A DNA stretch of 64,000 bases. Source: Magnolia sinica. Taxonomy: Eukaryota > Streptophyta > Magnoliopsida > Magnoliales > Magnoliaceae. Under the pieces are notes generated by a model. That model did no database searches. It was given only the letters and a program-made list of their open reading frames with translations, and was not told the DNA's origin. The stretch is taken from contig NC_080579.1 in NCBI RefSeq assembly GCF_029962835.1, forward strand, positions 79,997,959 to 80,061,958, in the 5' to 3' direction. Below are positions 26,210 to 37,528 of this stretch, in pieces. The translations under genes and the position numbers were made by a program. Positions within the stretch are counted from its first letter, which is position 1; each line of letters begins with the position of its first letter.

Positions 26210-27260
26210 GCCCATATGATGAATGAATGATAATGAAGGTGGGGTCCGGCATGATGAATGGTCCACATCAAAGAGGGCCCACATAATGCACAATTTACAA
26301 TAAAGGTAGGCGCCACATGATGGATGGCCTGCATTAAGGTGTGGCCTTAAATGATGAACGATTCATATCAAGCAGCCCCGCATAATGGACAATTCAAATC
26401 AAAGGTGGCACCCACATGATGGATGGTGGACATTGAAGGTGGGACCACATGATGGAAGGTTGACATCAAAGGTGGGCTCATATAATGAACTACCCATATT
26501 GAAGGTTAGGCCCCACCTGATGAATGGTCTACATCAAGGTGGCCCCACATAATGCATGGTTCATGTCAAAGGTGGTTCCCACATGATGGGTGACCCACAT
26601 CAAAATGTGGCCCCGCATGATGGACTATCTAAATCAAGTGGACCTCACATGATGGACGGTCCACAAGAAAGGTGGGACCCACATGATGGATGGCGGACAT
26701 CAAAGGTAAGCCTGCATGATGAATGACCTATATTGAAGGTGGGGCCCCACATCATGAATGATCCACATCAAGGTGGGCCCACATAATGCATGGTTCACAT
26801 CAAAGGTGGCCCTCACATGATGGATGGCCAATCATGATGGACAGTTCATATCAAGTGGTCCCCATATAATGGACAGTCCAAATCTAAGGTCTCGCATTAT
26901 GGACGACTCATATCCAACATTACCCAACGTGATAGATGACCCACATGAAAGGTGTGCCCCACATGATGGATGGTGGACATCAAAAGTGGGCCCCGCATGT
27001 TGGACAATCCACTTTGAAGGTGGGGCCCACATGATGGACACATCGAATGTAGACTCCACCTGATGGGTAGAAGACATTGAAGGGTGGGCCCCACATAATG
27101 CACAGTCCACATCAAATGCCATCCCTTAATGATGAATAGTCCACATCCGAGACAGGCCTCGCATGATGGATGGCCTACATAATGGAAAATCCACATCAAA
27201 GGTGGGTTCCATGTGATGGATGATCCGCATCCATTGTTCGACATGATGAATGGCCCAAAT
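26210..27260. repeat. Degenerate ~35-bp tandem array (CACATGATGGATGG...)
   Basis: About thirty imperfect units of the form CATGATGGATGGTCCACATC followed by AAAGGTGGGCCCCA fill just over 1 kb. Unit length varies around 35 bp. The apparent ORFs on both strands follow the repeat and are not genes. The unit is related to the ends of the fold-back MITEs in this window (GGGCCCACCATGATG). Confidence 0.85.
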
Positions 27261-30106
27261 GTCTTAAAACACGAAATTTGTAGCCATCCATTATTTTACC
27301 AAAATAATAATCTAGATATCTCTTATAATGTTGTTATAATTTTCAAAATGACATTAACTCTCTTTAAAAAAAGGTCTTATTTGCACCTTTTACTAAGAAT
27401 ACTTGTTTCAAATAAGAAGTTTTTCGGTTTTAAGAAAGTGATTTTACTAAATGAGATTATTGTGAAACAAGATAGAGTAGAAATACCAAACGAAACCTAA
27501 AGTCATTTTCCATTTTCCCATTGGAGCAAAGTTTTTTCAAACTTCCACAGTGAAGGGCTTTTTAATGGTTGAAATTACAAAAATGCCTTCAGCTAATTTT
27601 TTCTTTAAATAATGAAACTTAATACCTATGAGGCCCATGTGGTATTTATATAGCATCCAACCCATTGAACATATGCACCACACCATGGTGATAGCATGAA
27701 TAAAACATTAAGTCAATCAGATAAATAAATGGGCTACACTTGAATTGGGATATTTTAAATGCATATTATTTTTATGCACTGGCTCATCTTATGATTGGAT
27801 CAACCATATTTTTGGTTCTTCTAATAATAATAATGTTAGTGGGCATCTCGTGAATGGGTTGGATGAGAGAAACAAACCATGTGGGGCTTAGTAACTTTTG
27901 ATTTTCCACTTTAGTGTAAAGAAATTGTTGGCTGGAATTAAATCAAATACAAGGCCACACATGTGATTGAGGCCTTTTATTTAGATATCGTGTGCGATTA
28001 TGATGCACGGGTGTGCTAAAGTCGTATTCAATTCAATTTTTGATTGAACGCCGGTGCCCCTGCATTGAGTCGGACTGATTAGAGACTGAACATAGGTCCA
28101 ACTATCCTCTTAACCACTGGTTTGTGATCAGCGATCATGATTTGTGAAATAGTAGGGGTTAGCCTTTCCTGACTGATTCTTTTTACCTTATGTCTAAGGA
28201 TATGTTCTTTTACTAGTAAAACCAATAAATTTTTCAAAAGAATAAAGATAAACAAATAAATAAAAGAAAGGCATATATAGCCCATTACAATCAACAAAGT
28301 ATAAAATATAATGTAGAGAAATAAATAAACGAGAAATAAATACATGATCCATTTGGAGGAATAAATAATTGAGGTGAATAGTTAGAAGGATGTGACCAAT
28401 TAAGTGTGATCATCTAAATAAGAACTCAATTGATCAGAATCCAGCAACTTAGGTTCATAAACATTTAATCTAATCCTATGATACTACACCAATGGATACT
28501 AAATATTAATGATCTAAGCTATAGCTTGGCTATAAGCTATATTAAGATAAAAGTCAAAATAGATGAAACATAAATTATAAAAGTAAATAAATGTGTTTGA
28601 CGTAGGGCTTCAAGCTTTTATTCACGTGCTCCTTTTATAAGTTATCAAGGCGGCTAGACACTCCCTGGATTTCCTTGCCAATCATGGATTTTTCACGTTT
28701 TTATCGACATGCATTCCGAATAAGAAGATCTCTAAATAGATCAAAAACTTCTGGCTTATTGGATCTTTTTCTCGTAGTTGATCTATTTTAGAAGACAATT
28801 GCATTTAGGTTTGAGATAAGTTAGGGGAACCTCTACAATTGATCTCGAACCTCAAATCGATATGGATCACGCATTTTGATGGCCCAATCAAACCACTTCC
28901 TACATTTACCTTGAACTCTCGCTCCCAGGTGATCAGAGTCCTAGAGGGATTGATGAACTAAATCCATCTGATCATGATCTATTATCGAATGGGTTGGATT
29001 AGATTTGTCATTAAGCTCTCTCATTCTCTTAATTTTGATATATTATTGTATGGATCGAGACTTGGTTTTGCCTAATGTTCGCTCTCTCCTTATTTTGGAT
29101 TCGAATCATAACTAGATTTGTTTGGATATTGGTTCAATCTTTGGATATTCGAAATCTTCATAACCTTCGCTAATTCTCCGAACATCTCTGGGAAAATCTC
29201 TCATTTTAGAAGGACCATGAGAGACGACCTTATCAAAAATATCATAATTAGGTCTGTGATAGGATTCGTCCTCTCTTAGTGGGTTTTTATAGACGTGTCA
29301 GGCATGCTGACTCATTAATTGTCTCACTAATTGTAGCCAAATGGCATGCAACAGTTTACTTCTTTAAAGGCATGCGTAAGGGTCTATGCCATTACATTAA
29401 TAACATGATATATATTACCAAATGAAGATCCATTGAACATATTTTCAAACATGAGTAGAATTTCTGTAACTATCAAATCCTTAATGTCTACACGTGGTGA
29501 CTTTTCATTGGTCCACGTCAGGGCACCAGAAATAAGTGTAAACGGAAGTAAAAAGAAGGGTAGTAATGCAATTGCTCCTCTTAAAATGCGTTATCCATGA
29601 ATATGATCACTAGAGGTACTATTTGGTAAAATCCAGGAAATTTATGCTGAAATTTTTAAGTACTTTTTTTTTTTTTAAAGCAAAAGCTAGAAAATGGAAT
29701 TAATAGAAAACAAGGTTGTCAGCGGGCTGGGCTTGGGGTTGGTATGGGCCCAGATTTTGAACTATACTGATTGGTCCTGACATGCTGGGCCTAGTCCAAA
29801 TTGCCTGCACGAGTTCAGCCCATTCACAGCCATCATAGAAAATATAAAACTAAAAAATAATAGAGTGTGTGAAACAAACAAGATAATATAAAAATCAGGA
29901 AATTCCAGCAACCAAATGCTTTTTGAGGTGCCGTTAAAAGCGAAAAAATATCTAATGATTCGCGTAGACGCGTGGGATTGTTTAACAAATCTGTGACTTG
30001 CCCCCATTTCCTGTTCACATTCCAGTCATCTTATTTGAGTTCAAGTATGCCACGCGAACCCTTTCCAACTGTCTGAGCATCGCGGCTTTGCTGGATACCC
30101 CTGACT
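27261..30106. other. Intergenic, no gene seen
   Basis: The sequence is mostly AT-rich and unique-looking. The short open stretch at 28079-28345 is Leu/Phe/Ile-rich by composition and unsupported. A GGGCTGGGCTTGGGGTTGG stretch near 29720 resembles the GGGTTGGG sequence of the hAT-like MITEs at 42636 and 61431. Confidence 0.5.
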
Positions 30107-30485
30107 GTGGGGCCCACCCTGATGTATGCGTATCATATCCATGACGTCCATCCGTTTTCCCTTATCAATTCAAGCTACGAGCCCAAAAATGCAGCAGATC
30201 CAAATATCAAGTGAACCACACCAAATAAACGGTGGAAATTGAATGGCCACCATTAAAAACTTCATGGGGGCCACAAATATCGGAACGAAAGAACCACGCA
30301 AAAATCAGCTTGATCCAAAACTTGTGCCCCCGAGACGTTTTTAATGGTCAATCACCACTGTTTCCTGTAGTGTGGTCCGCTGAGATTTGGATCTGCTGCA
30401 ATTTTGGCCTTATAGCCAAAAATGATCTGTCAAAACGGATGGATGGCGCGGATATAAGACCCATACATCAAGGAGGGCCCCACAA
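30107..30485. mobile_element. Fold-back MITE copy just upstream of the F-box gene
   Basis: It starts GTGGGGCCCACCCTGATGTA and ends with the complementary arrangement CATACATCAAGGAGGGCCCC. ATGACGTCCATCCGTTTT near the left end is answered by AAAACGGATGGATGGCGCGG near the right end, so the ends are inverted repeats around a conserved middle. It has no coding capacity. It ends about 115 bp before the ATG of the F-box gene, so it probably lies in or beside the promoter or 5' UTR. Confidence 0.75.
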
Positions 30486-30599
30486 TCAGAGATCCAACGA
30501 AGCCGCGTCCCTGCGTATCAAGCATCGTGCCCAGCTGGAGTATCAAATAAATCCCCAGTCCCCGTATCTTCCATTTCCTCCGTTTTCTCTCTCAGAAAC

Positions 30600-30974
30600 A
30601 TGGCAACGAACAGTCCTCCAAACCAATCCGGGACGGTCCCGGTCTCTCTCTTATCTCCAATGGCTATTCCTGAAGAACGGCCATCATCTCCCCATCAGGC
30701 CTTTTTCTTCGTCCTGGCCCACTTCCGCTTGCGCGAGCTTTTCACCATACGACAGGTCTGCAAGTCGCTGCGGCACGCCATCGATTCCGATCCCCTCCTG
30801 TGGCTCGATGTCTCCGTGGAGCCACCCCTCAGCTTCAAGATCACCGACTCCACCCTCTTGGACATCACGGCCAGGGCCCACGGACGGCTCAGATCGTTGG
30901 TTTTGATTGAATGCAAGAAGGTCACTGATGATGCCCTCCGAAGAATCGCCGAGAGCAATCCTGGCATTAGTAAG
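30600..30974 (+). CDS. F-box protein, SKIP28/SKIP14-like, exon 1
   Basis: This exon encodes residues 1-125. The F-box spans about residues 31-73 (HQAFFFVLAHFRLRELFTIR, then VCKSLRHAID and WLDVSVE), the motif that docks the adaptor SKP1/ASK in an SCF ubiquitin ligase. LRR-like segments follow (GRLRSLVLIECKKVTDDALR). The ATG sits in ACATGGC, a good plant context, and homologous proteins begin near here; Met21 is a less likely alternative. The exon ends AAG|GTATGC, a standard donor in phase 0. Its partner exon is 16.7 kb downstream at 47652, where LYVPGC continues the LRR line. The substrate is unknown. The SKIP28 assignment is from recognition of the F-box/LRR/Cys-rich layout; SKIP14 shares the C-terminal region. 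Confidence 0.85.
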
Positions 30975-31369
30975 GTATGCATGCCTGCATGGATGGATGG
31001 ATGGAGGAGATCCAATCCATCATGTTTATACATCGTATGTATATGTTATGATCGAATCCGTCCACTCGATTTCAAGGCTTGATAGATGAACCATAAACAA
31101 AAATCATGATGATTAGACAATCCTAACCATTAAAGAAAATGAATTCGTTTTGCCTCTGTTTTGCGGTTCTCTGATGATCATACTTCAGTGATGATCCTAA
31201 CCTTTGATTTTTTGAGTTGCAATGTGAGCCATTGAAAACTTCTGTTTTATTGTTCTAAATTCATTTGTAGATAGTGATGGTCAGAATCATCCGGTCAACA
31301 TAATTTTCTTTCGGTGGACTGTATGGCATAGAGTTCTCAACATGAATGGTTAATGCAAACAAATGGCCA

Positions 31370-31976
31370 CACATGCGATTGATCGAGATTAGAAGAAAAG
31401 ATTGATCAAGATTAGAAGAAAAGGCCCGAATCTCACGCGAGCAAGCTCAGCACGTGTGTACAAGAAGAAGACCGCCTTCCTTTTTTAGCCCATCACCACT
31501 TCCCATTTCTTTCAAATCTCTAGATTATGAAATCTGCTCTTTCTTTCATATCTTCATTTTAGGCTGGGAATAATTTTAAATATTTTATTATCTAAGTATC
31601 TTCTTATTTTAGGCATTTTCTTGATTAGAATGCTTTGTTATTAAGGTGCTTTTCTATTTTTGTAGATTTTTAGATTCAATATCCTTTATTACAGATTGTA
31701 AGGTTGATTATAAATAGGACCTATTGCCAATGGAATAAGGCGAGCTGATCAGTATTCTCTTTATGAAATTTTCTTATTTTCTCTACGGTGGCTGTTGAAG
31801 GGATGGAGAGTGGTCTCTAATTTTAGACTAGAGGACTGTTGAGCTTGCTCACAGTCTTGCATTTGTGATCTCTAACATTTGACTAGAGGATTGTTGGGTC
31901 TTTCCCACAATCTCTTTCTTTTCCTATTGATTTATTTGCTTTTCCTTTCAGGTTTGCATCAAATTGGCATCAGAGC
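31370..31976 (+). mobile_element. Partial LTR plus primer-binding site of another retrotransposon
   Basis: TATAAATA (31709-31716), a T-rich R/U5-like stretch and an end at TTTGCATCA (31961) are followed after AA by TGGCATCAGAGC (31965-31976). That is a one-base variant of the tRNA-iMet site TGGTATCAGAGC. This is a 5' LTR with its PBS, cut off shortly downstream by LINE sequence. The left end (about 31370) is a guess; no TG/TSD was fixed. Confidence 0.5.
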
Positions 31977-31989
31977 AAGTTCTGCTCTT

Positions 31990-32329
31990 GGGAAACTGAA
32001 AAAAGAAGATGTCATGGATAGAAAGATGTTCATATGTGTCATACAAGTTCTGCAAGATTCTCTGTTTTTATCAATAGGTCTCTTAAAGATTTTTTTTTTT
32101 TTTTTTTTTACACACACACACACACCCCACACACGCATGCCGTGGGATTTCACCACTGGTGGGTACTCGAACCCTTGACCCGGTGTTGAAACTCCTGTGA
32201 GTCTACCACCTGGGTAAGAGTAAGGACCCTCTCTTAAAGAATTTTTTTCTTCAAAAGTTTGAGAGGGTTGAGGCAAGGGGAGCCTTTATCCCTGTTTCTC
32301 TTTTTGGTGGTGGCAGAAGTGTTGGGCAG
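31990..32329 (+). mobile_element. LINE (L1-type) reverse transcriptase fragment, 5' part
   Basis: Plus-strand translations in more than one frame give a run resembling RFSVFIN before the SINE, and after it the L1 block LRGLRQGEPLSLFLFLVVAE (cf. the RGLRQGDPLSP signature). It ends exactly at the gypsy TSD AATGT (32330-32334). The RT resumes at 38218, so one LINE was split. Frameshifts and a stop make it a pseudogene. The 5' limit is approximate. Confidence 0.75.
32090..32229 (-). mobile_element. tRNA-derived SINE
   Basis: The insertion is 140 bp between perfect 11-bp duplications TCTCTTAAAGA (32079-32089 and 32230-32240). On the minus strand, TTACCCAGGTGGTAGACTC resembles a pol III box A and GGGTTCGAGTACCC a box B. 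Then come a GT-rich stretch (32111-32129) and a 3' A tail, seen as T on the plus strand (about 32090-32109). It sits inside the LINE RT, so it is younger than the LINE. Confidence 0.88.
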
Positions 32330-32334
32330 AATGT

Positions 32335-33018
32335 TGACGCAGGGATGAACGTGATGAGGATAACTACTCCGAATCCACGGAGCTTCTCTGGACTCCTCAC
32401 AGAGACTTCTCGAATCCACGAGGAAAGAAAGCAGAAAATAGAAATAAATTCTAATAAATTCGAAATTGATTAATTGATGAATAAAAACGAGTTTACAACC
32501 CTTTAAATAGGGGTACCAAGCAATGGGAAAGAAATTAGAATCAAACTACAACTCAAACTCTTAGAATCCGTGGCTTACTATTTATAGACGGTCGTGATGT
32601 CTACTAGTGCGCAAGGTTTTCGGCCAAAAATAGTAAGTGTCCTATTTGGCTTCACCAACCCGTTCTCCTAATTATTCTAAGCTCTTTTCACGTTGGGCGC
32701 AACTCCTAAAGCCCGACGGATGAAGAGTTATAATCAAACTAAAACTTACTATTTATAGTAAAAACGAAATTAAAACAGGGAAACGACCATCGATCCAGGG
32801 GTTTTTCGCAATTCCGGGCTGCGCAACCCGGCGTAGCGGGTTGGTTGGCTTCAGTAGCTCGTTCTACCCCAAAATCATATATTTGACGTCAGATAACTCA
32901 TTCCGGATTGCAAGATACGCCCGATTTAAGGTTCGATGGTCTGGATCACTTCTGTCGTCGACCGGGCCTTTTCTGATCCATCTTGGCCATGTAACTGTCC
33001 GCGACCCGCTCTACATCA
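32335..33018 (-). repeat. 3' LTR of the gypsy element
   Basis: The LTR is 684 bp, plus-strand ends TGACGCAGGG and CTCTACATCA. It carries G at all six sites that differ from the other LTR (A at five, T at one). The last part of pol reads into it from the right. Confidence 0.97.
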
Positions 33019-34051
33019 GTCTCCTCCACTTCAAAAGAACTCGTCCTCGAGTTCTCGTCATGCTCTGATTCATGATACTCGGTCAGGTCCGCGACATTGA
33101 AAGTCTGTGAGATTGCCATGTCATCTGGAAGATCAACAATATAAGCATTATCATTAATCTTTCGGATGATTGGGACGGGTCCAATCTTCTTATTTTTCAA
33201 TTTGTTGTACGTCCAGTCGGAAATTTCTCTTTGCGCAGATGGACCATAACACGGTCGCCCACCTCAAACACTTTTTGTCGCCGATGCTTGTCCGCTTGTT
33301 CCTTGTACTTCTCGTTCGAGGCATGTAGCTTGGTCTGCACTTCTGCATGGATGCCCATGATCTTGTCTGCCATATGTTCTGCTGCAATGCTCGTGCCCGG
33401 GTGCTTGGGTAGAGGGACCAAGTCAAGTGTGTGGCGAGGCACTCGTCCGTAGATAATCTGGAACGGTGATCTCCCTGTCGAGCGGTTCACCATATTGTTG
33501 AATGCAAACTCTGCTTGGGACAAGGACAAATCCCACTGCTTCGGTTTTTCTCCTGAAATACAGCGAAGGAGGTTTCCCAATGTGCGATTCACAACTTCGG
33601 TCTGCCCATCAGTCTGTGGGTGGTAAGCACTGCTGAATTGAAGTCGTGTATCGAATCGATTCCATAAAGTCCGCCAAAAGTGGCTAATGAACTTCGTGTC
33701 ACGATCGGAAGTAATGGTCTTGGGGACCCCGTGTAGCCGAACGACCTCCCTGAAAAATAAATTCGCCACGTGTGTTGCATCGAGGGTCTTCTTGCATGGG
33801 ATAAAGTGCTCCATCTTTGAGAAACGATCTACCACCACGAACACTGAATCCATGCCGCGTTGTGTTCGTGGGAGACCAAGCACGAAGTCCATTGATGAAT
33901 CCTCCCAAGGACCGTTAGGCACAGGTAACGGGGTGTAGAGGCCCGTATTCTGAGATTGCCCCTTGGAGGTCTGACAAACATGATAACGTTGTACGGCTTT
34001 TCCCACAATGCGTACTAACTGCGGCCAGTAATACCGCTCTTCCACAAGAGC
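32946..34051 (-). pseudogene. Gypsy integrase, broken
   Basis: After the TGA at 34052 the frame continues to 33197. It holds the zinc finger, in which the first Cys is Tyr ([11 protein letters not shown]), then the DDE core: D in [11 protein letters not shown] in TSDRDTKF, E in [16 protein letters not shown], with the normal 35-residue D-E spacing. The GPF-like C-terminal block is split by a frameshift near 33200-33210. The following frame (32946-33200) continues NKKIGPVPIIRKINDNAYIV and crosses the LTR edge at 33018, ending 24 codons inside it at DQKRPGRRQK. Integrase would insert element DNA; the CRM lineage carries a targeting tail here, but I cannot identify one with confidence. Confidence 0.93.
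33019..33031 (-). other. Polypurine tract of the gypsy element
   Basis: The minus strand reads AAGTGGAGGAGAC directly before the LTR start TGATGTAGAG. It also codes for part of the pol C-terminus. Confidence 0.8.
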
Positions 34052-36358
34052 TCACGTCTTGTCTCGTCCCAGGTGTCCAGCAAGGCCACCTCCATGTAGC
34101 TCTTGAATAATCTGCTCCCTCAGAGAACTTTGGGGGATGCACAATCGATTCCCTTTGAAGAGAAAATCGTCCTGTATATGAAGGTCACTGGGGTGACCTT
34201 CTTGACACTTCATCCAAGAATCTTTGAAGTCCTCATCCTCGGCATACAGCTCCTTAAGACAGTCGAAGCCGACTACCTCGTTGCTCATTGTAACTAGTAG
34301 TGATGCACGACGGCTAAGTGCATCAACCACCTTGTTCTGCTGCCCTGACTTGTGCTTCAGAACGAACGTGAATTCCTGTAAAAACGCAACCCATCTAGCA
34401 TGCACACGATTCACGTTAGTCTGACTATTAATAAATTTTAATGCTTGATGGTCAATGTACAAAACAAACTCTCTTTGAATCAGATAATGCCGCCAATGTC
34501 GCAGCGCCTGAACAACTGCGTACAACTCAAGCTCATAAGTCGACCACTTCTTTCGGGCTTCGCTGAGCTTCTCGCTATAGAAGGCTACCGGCCTGCCTTC
34601 TTGTGATAATACTCCTCCAATTCCGACGTATGAAGCATCACACTCCACTTCAAACAATTTGTCGAAATTAGGAAGCACCAAGACCGGTGTTGTAGACAAA
34701 CGATGCTTGATCTCATGAAAGCTCTTATCAGCTTTATCGGTCCACTGGAACGGTCCTTTCTTCATGCAATCTGTTATAGGCACGACTATGGTGCTAAAAT
34801 CTCGCACAAATCGACGATAGAAAGTCGCCAACCCGTGAAAACTCCTCACCTCATGAATGTTTGTCGGGATCGGCCATACCCTAATAGCTCGCACCTTTTC
34901 ATCGTCCACATGAATGCCTGTGAACGTTGCAACAAATCCTAGAAACAATAGGCTGTCAATTAAAAAACTACACTTCTTCAAGTTGGGGTACAACTTGTTA
35001 AGTTGTAGGACCTGTAGCACCTGCCTGAGATGTTTCCTGTGCTTCGCCTCATTTTGGCTATATATCAATATGTCATCAAAATATACTACCACAAATCGGC
35101 CAGTGAACGGTTTTAGAACTTGATTCATTAAACGCATAAAAGTACTTGGTGCGTTCGATAGGCTGAAGGGCATGACCAGCCACTCATACAACCCTTCCTT
35201 GGTCTTGAATGCCGTTTTCCACTCATCACCGGGTCGAATACGAATCTGAAGGTACCCGCTCCTTAGATCTAGTTTAGAGAACACCTTGGCTCCTTCTAAC
35301 ATATTGAGCATGTCGTCCAACCGTGGTATTGGAAACCGATATTTGATGGTAATTTTGTTGATTGCTCGGCTGTCGACACACATGCGCCAGCTTCCATCTT
35401 TTTTTGGCGTTAATAATGCTGGTACGGCACATGGGCTCATGTTCTCTCTCAAGAGACCCTTACGGATCAATTCCTCCACTTGCCCCTGAAGTATCTCGCA
35501 CTCCTTCGGACTCATCCGATAATGAGGGCGATTGGGCAGGCTAGCCCCAGGGACGAGGTCTATGTGATGTTGGATGTCCCTCATGGGGGGCAATCCATCA
35601 GGTAAATCCTCAGGCCAGACTTCTTTGAATTCGTTTAGCAACAGTTTTAAACTTGGAGGGATGTTTGAGGGTTCCTCTTCCTCGCCCTTCACTACTACGG
35701 CGTATACCTCGCCAGTTTCCTTAGATTCCTCCATGAAATTTCGAATGGTCAAGAGAGAACTCCCCTCCACTTTAGAGGCTTCAGGGTGGTTCTCTGGTGC
35801 CATAGGGGCAAGGATTATTTTTCGACTATCCTTGACAAATACATAGACATTATCTCGTCCCCGATGGGTCGCATCACGGTCTGACTGCCAGGGTCGACTG
35901 AGTAACATATGACAAGTTTCCATATCGAGCACGTCACAAAGTATTTGATCCTTATAATTTTTGCCAATTGAAAACGAGATAGTACATTGTTCAGTTACCT
36001 TGGTCTCATTCACCTTTTTTATCCAGCCAATAGAGTATGGGGAAGGATGTTTCATCGTTGGTAGCCGCAACTTGTCCACCATTACTCTTGAGATGATGTT
36101 TTCGCTACTACCACTGTCTATGATCACATCACAGACCTTTCCGTCGACGGTGCACCGAGTACGAAATATGTTGTGTCGCTGTGGATGTAATTCCTTTCGT
36201 GGGGCATACAGTAATCGCCTCACAACTAGAAATTCGCCACGATCCTCGCCCGTCACTTCATCGCCACCTGCTATTTCTTCAGTGGTTTGTTCATGTTCAT
36301 CAAAGTGATGGTCTTCTTCTGCGGCCTCATCTTTAGTGCCCCCTTCGTTTATAGTCAA
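34052..36358 (-). pseudogene. Gypsy protease, reverse transcriptase and RNase H
   Basis: This is a 768-codon open stretch in the same frame as gag and integrase. The protease is [10 protein letters not shown] (residues 81-90). The RT runs about 278-450, with [12 protein letters not shown] and the catalytic YFDD at 426-429 intact. RNase H runs about 568-685: CDAS at 573-576, the [12 protein letters not shown] block and YIDHQAL, closing with VVDALSRR. The integrase finger begins ([11 protein letters not shown]) just before TGA 34052, which truncates the polyprotein. [12 protein letters not shown] shows Ser where Gly is usual. The first Met here is internal: coding is continuous in frame with the zinc knuckle upstream, and a gag-pol fusion is the norm for this group. 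All enzyme signatures except the final break look functional. Confidence 0.95.
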
Positions 36359-37495
36359 GTGCGCTGCGGGACGTTGAGGACAAGTGTTTGATAAGTGGCC
36401 TGGTTGGCCACAACAGTAACAATTGTTCGACCTTGGCCGAGTATAAGGATTTGGAATCCTACTAGGACCTGCTGTTGTGGGTGCTGCACGTTGAGGTCTG
36501 GATAAGCCACTCCCCGTATCACGGTTTGCGGTTGTAGGAAGTTAAGGTACTGGATTTTTTCCTCGTGGCAGCACTGGATCCTGCGTGGGACCCGTCATGG
36601 GGGGTCGATTTGAAGGATATGGACGAGCAGGAGCTCTTGCAAGTTGTGTTTCTGCCCTACCCGCCAATTGAACTGCTTCATCCACGGTCCCGACTGGGTA
36701 CATCTGAACTCGATCCTGAATTATCGGTCGCAACCCACTTATAAATCGTGCCACCTTCTGTGACTCAGATTCTGACAGATTGTTTCGTGTAACCAACCGT
36801 TGAAATTCTTCAGTGTAATCTGTGACAGTTCGATTTCGTTGTTTGCAATTTTGATATTGCTGGAATAATATCTGCTTATAATCACTGGGGAGAAATCGTG
36901 ATCGAAGAAGACGTCTCATCCGTGGCCATGATGAGATGGGTGCCTTGTTCTGGCGGGCTCGTGAGAGTTGTAATTGTTCCCACCATGCAGAAGCACCGGA
37001 TTTTAATTTAAACGCCACCAATTTTACCCTTTTATGATCTGACACGTCCATGTAATCAAAATATCTCTCTACTTCGGCTAGCCAATCGAGAAAATCTTCT
37101 ATACGTAATAAATCGTTAAAACTAGGAAGTTCAGCCTTACCTCGATAGTCTCTTTCAGCACGATGTAGATGATCACCTCCATGGATTGGTCGTCGAGCAA
37201 AACCCTCATTAAGGTCCTCGTCGCTAGAACTTGAATCATCTGGTGTAGCTCTACGGTTTGCCACTGGTAGTGCTCTACGAAAATCGGGGTTGTGTCGTAC
37301 AGCAACCATGAGTGGTGGAGCACCGCCTAGGGCTCGGGGCGGAAGTAGCGCATCCGCAAGACGGTTGAGAGTTGCCTGCAGCCCTTGCATGGTCAACTGA
37401 CTCTCCCGGTGGAAAGCTTCCATTCTTTCCGAAAGATAACGAATCCCTGGATCACCGTCCACAGGATTTTGATTCATACCTTCGTTGTTTGCCAT
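36359..37495 (-). pseudogene. Gypsy gag with zinc knuckle
   Basis: The likely start is ATG at 37495, 16 nt after the primer-binding site (MANNEGMNQNP). The open frame also extends upstream into the LTR, which is not expected to be used. The capsid region has LRIEDFLDWLAEVERYFDYM, VAFKLKSGASAWWEQL and FQRLVTRNNLSESESQ-type blocks. A TAA at 36542-36544 interrupts it. The same frame then reads on through a Pro/Thr-rich linker to a CX2CX4HX4C zinc knuckle ([14 protein letters not shown], about 36380-36421), which would bind element RNA, and into pol. Apart from the TAA the gag is intact. Confidence 0.92.
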
Positions 37496-37510
37496 CGGCC
37501 TGAGGGAAAT

Positions 37511-37526
37511 CCTCGCTTTGATACCA
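37511..37526 (-). other. Primer-binding site, tRNA-iMet type
   Basis: The minus strand reads TGGTATCAAAGCGAGG, 2 nt from the LTR end. It matches the initiator-Met site TGGTATCAGAGC with one change. Confidence 0.92.
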
Positions 37527-37528
37527 AT

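Noticed and set aside
26824-27244. Overlapping ORFs on both strands in the 26-27 kb array
   Set aside because: Repeat-driven frames in a degenerate 35-bp array, with no codon bias and no recognisable domain.
28079-28345. Hydrophobic 88-aa ORF as a small membrane protein
   Set aside because: Its Phe/Leu/Ile content follows from AT-rich sequence. There is no start context, homologue or neighbouring support.
32090-32229. A functional tRNA gene on the minus strand
   Set aside because: Only box A/B-like sequence is present. No cloverleaf can be drawn, and an A tail and target duplication show a SINE.
33231-36308. Plus-strand ORFs across the gypsy element (for example 35961-36308)
   Set aside because: They are antisense shadows of the minus-strand pol frame, which carries all catalytic motifs.
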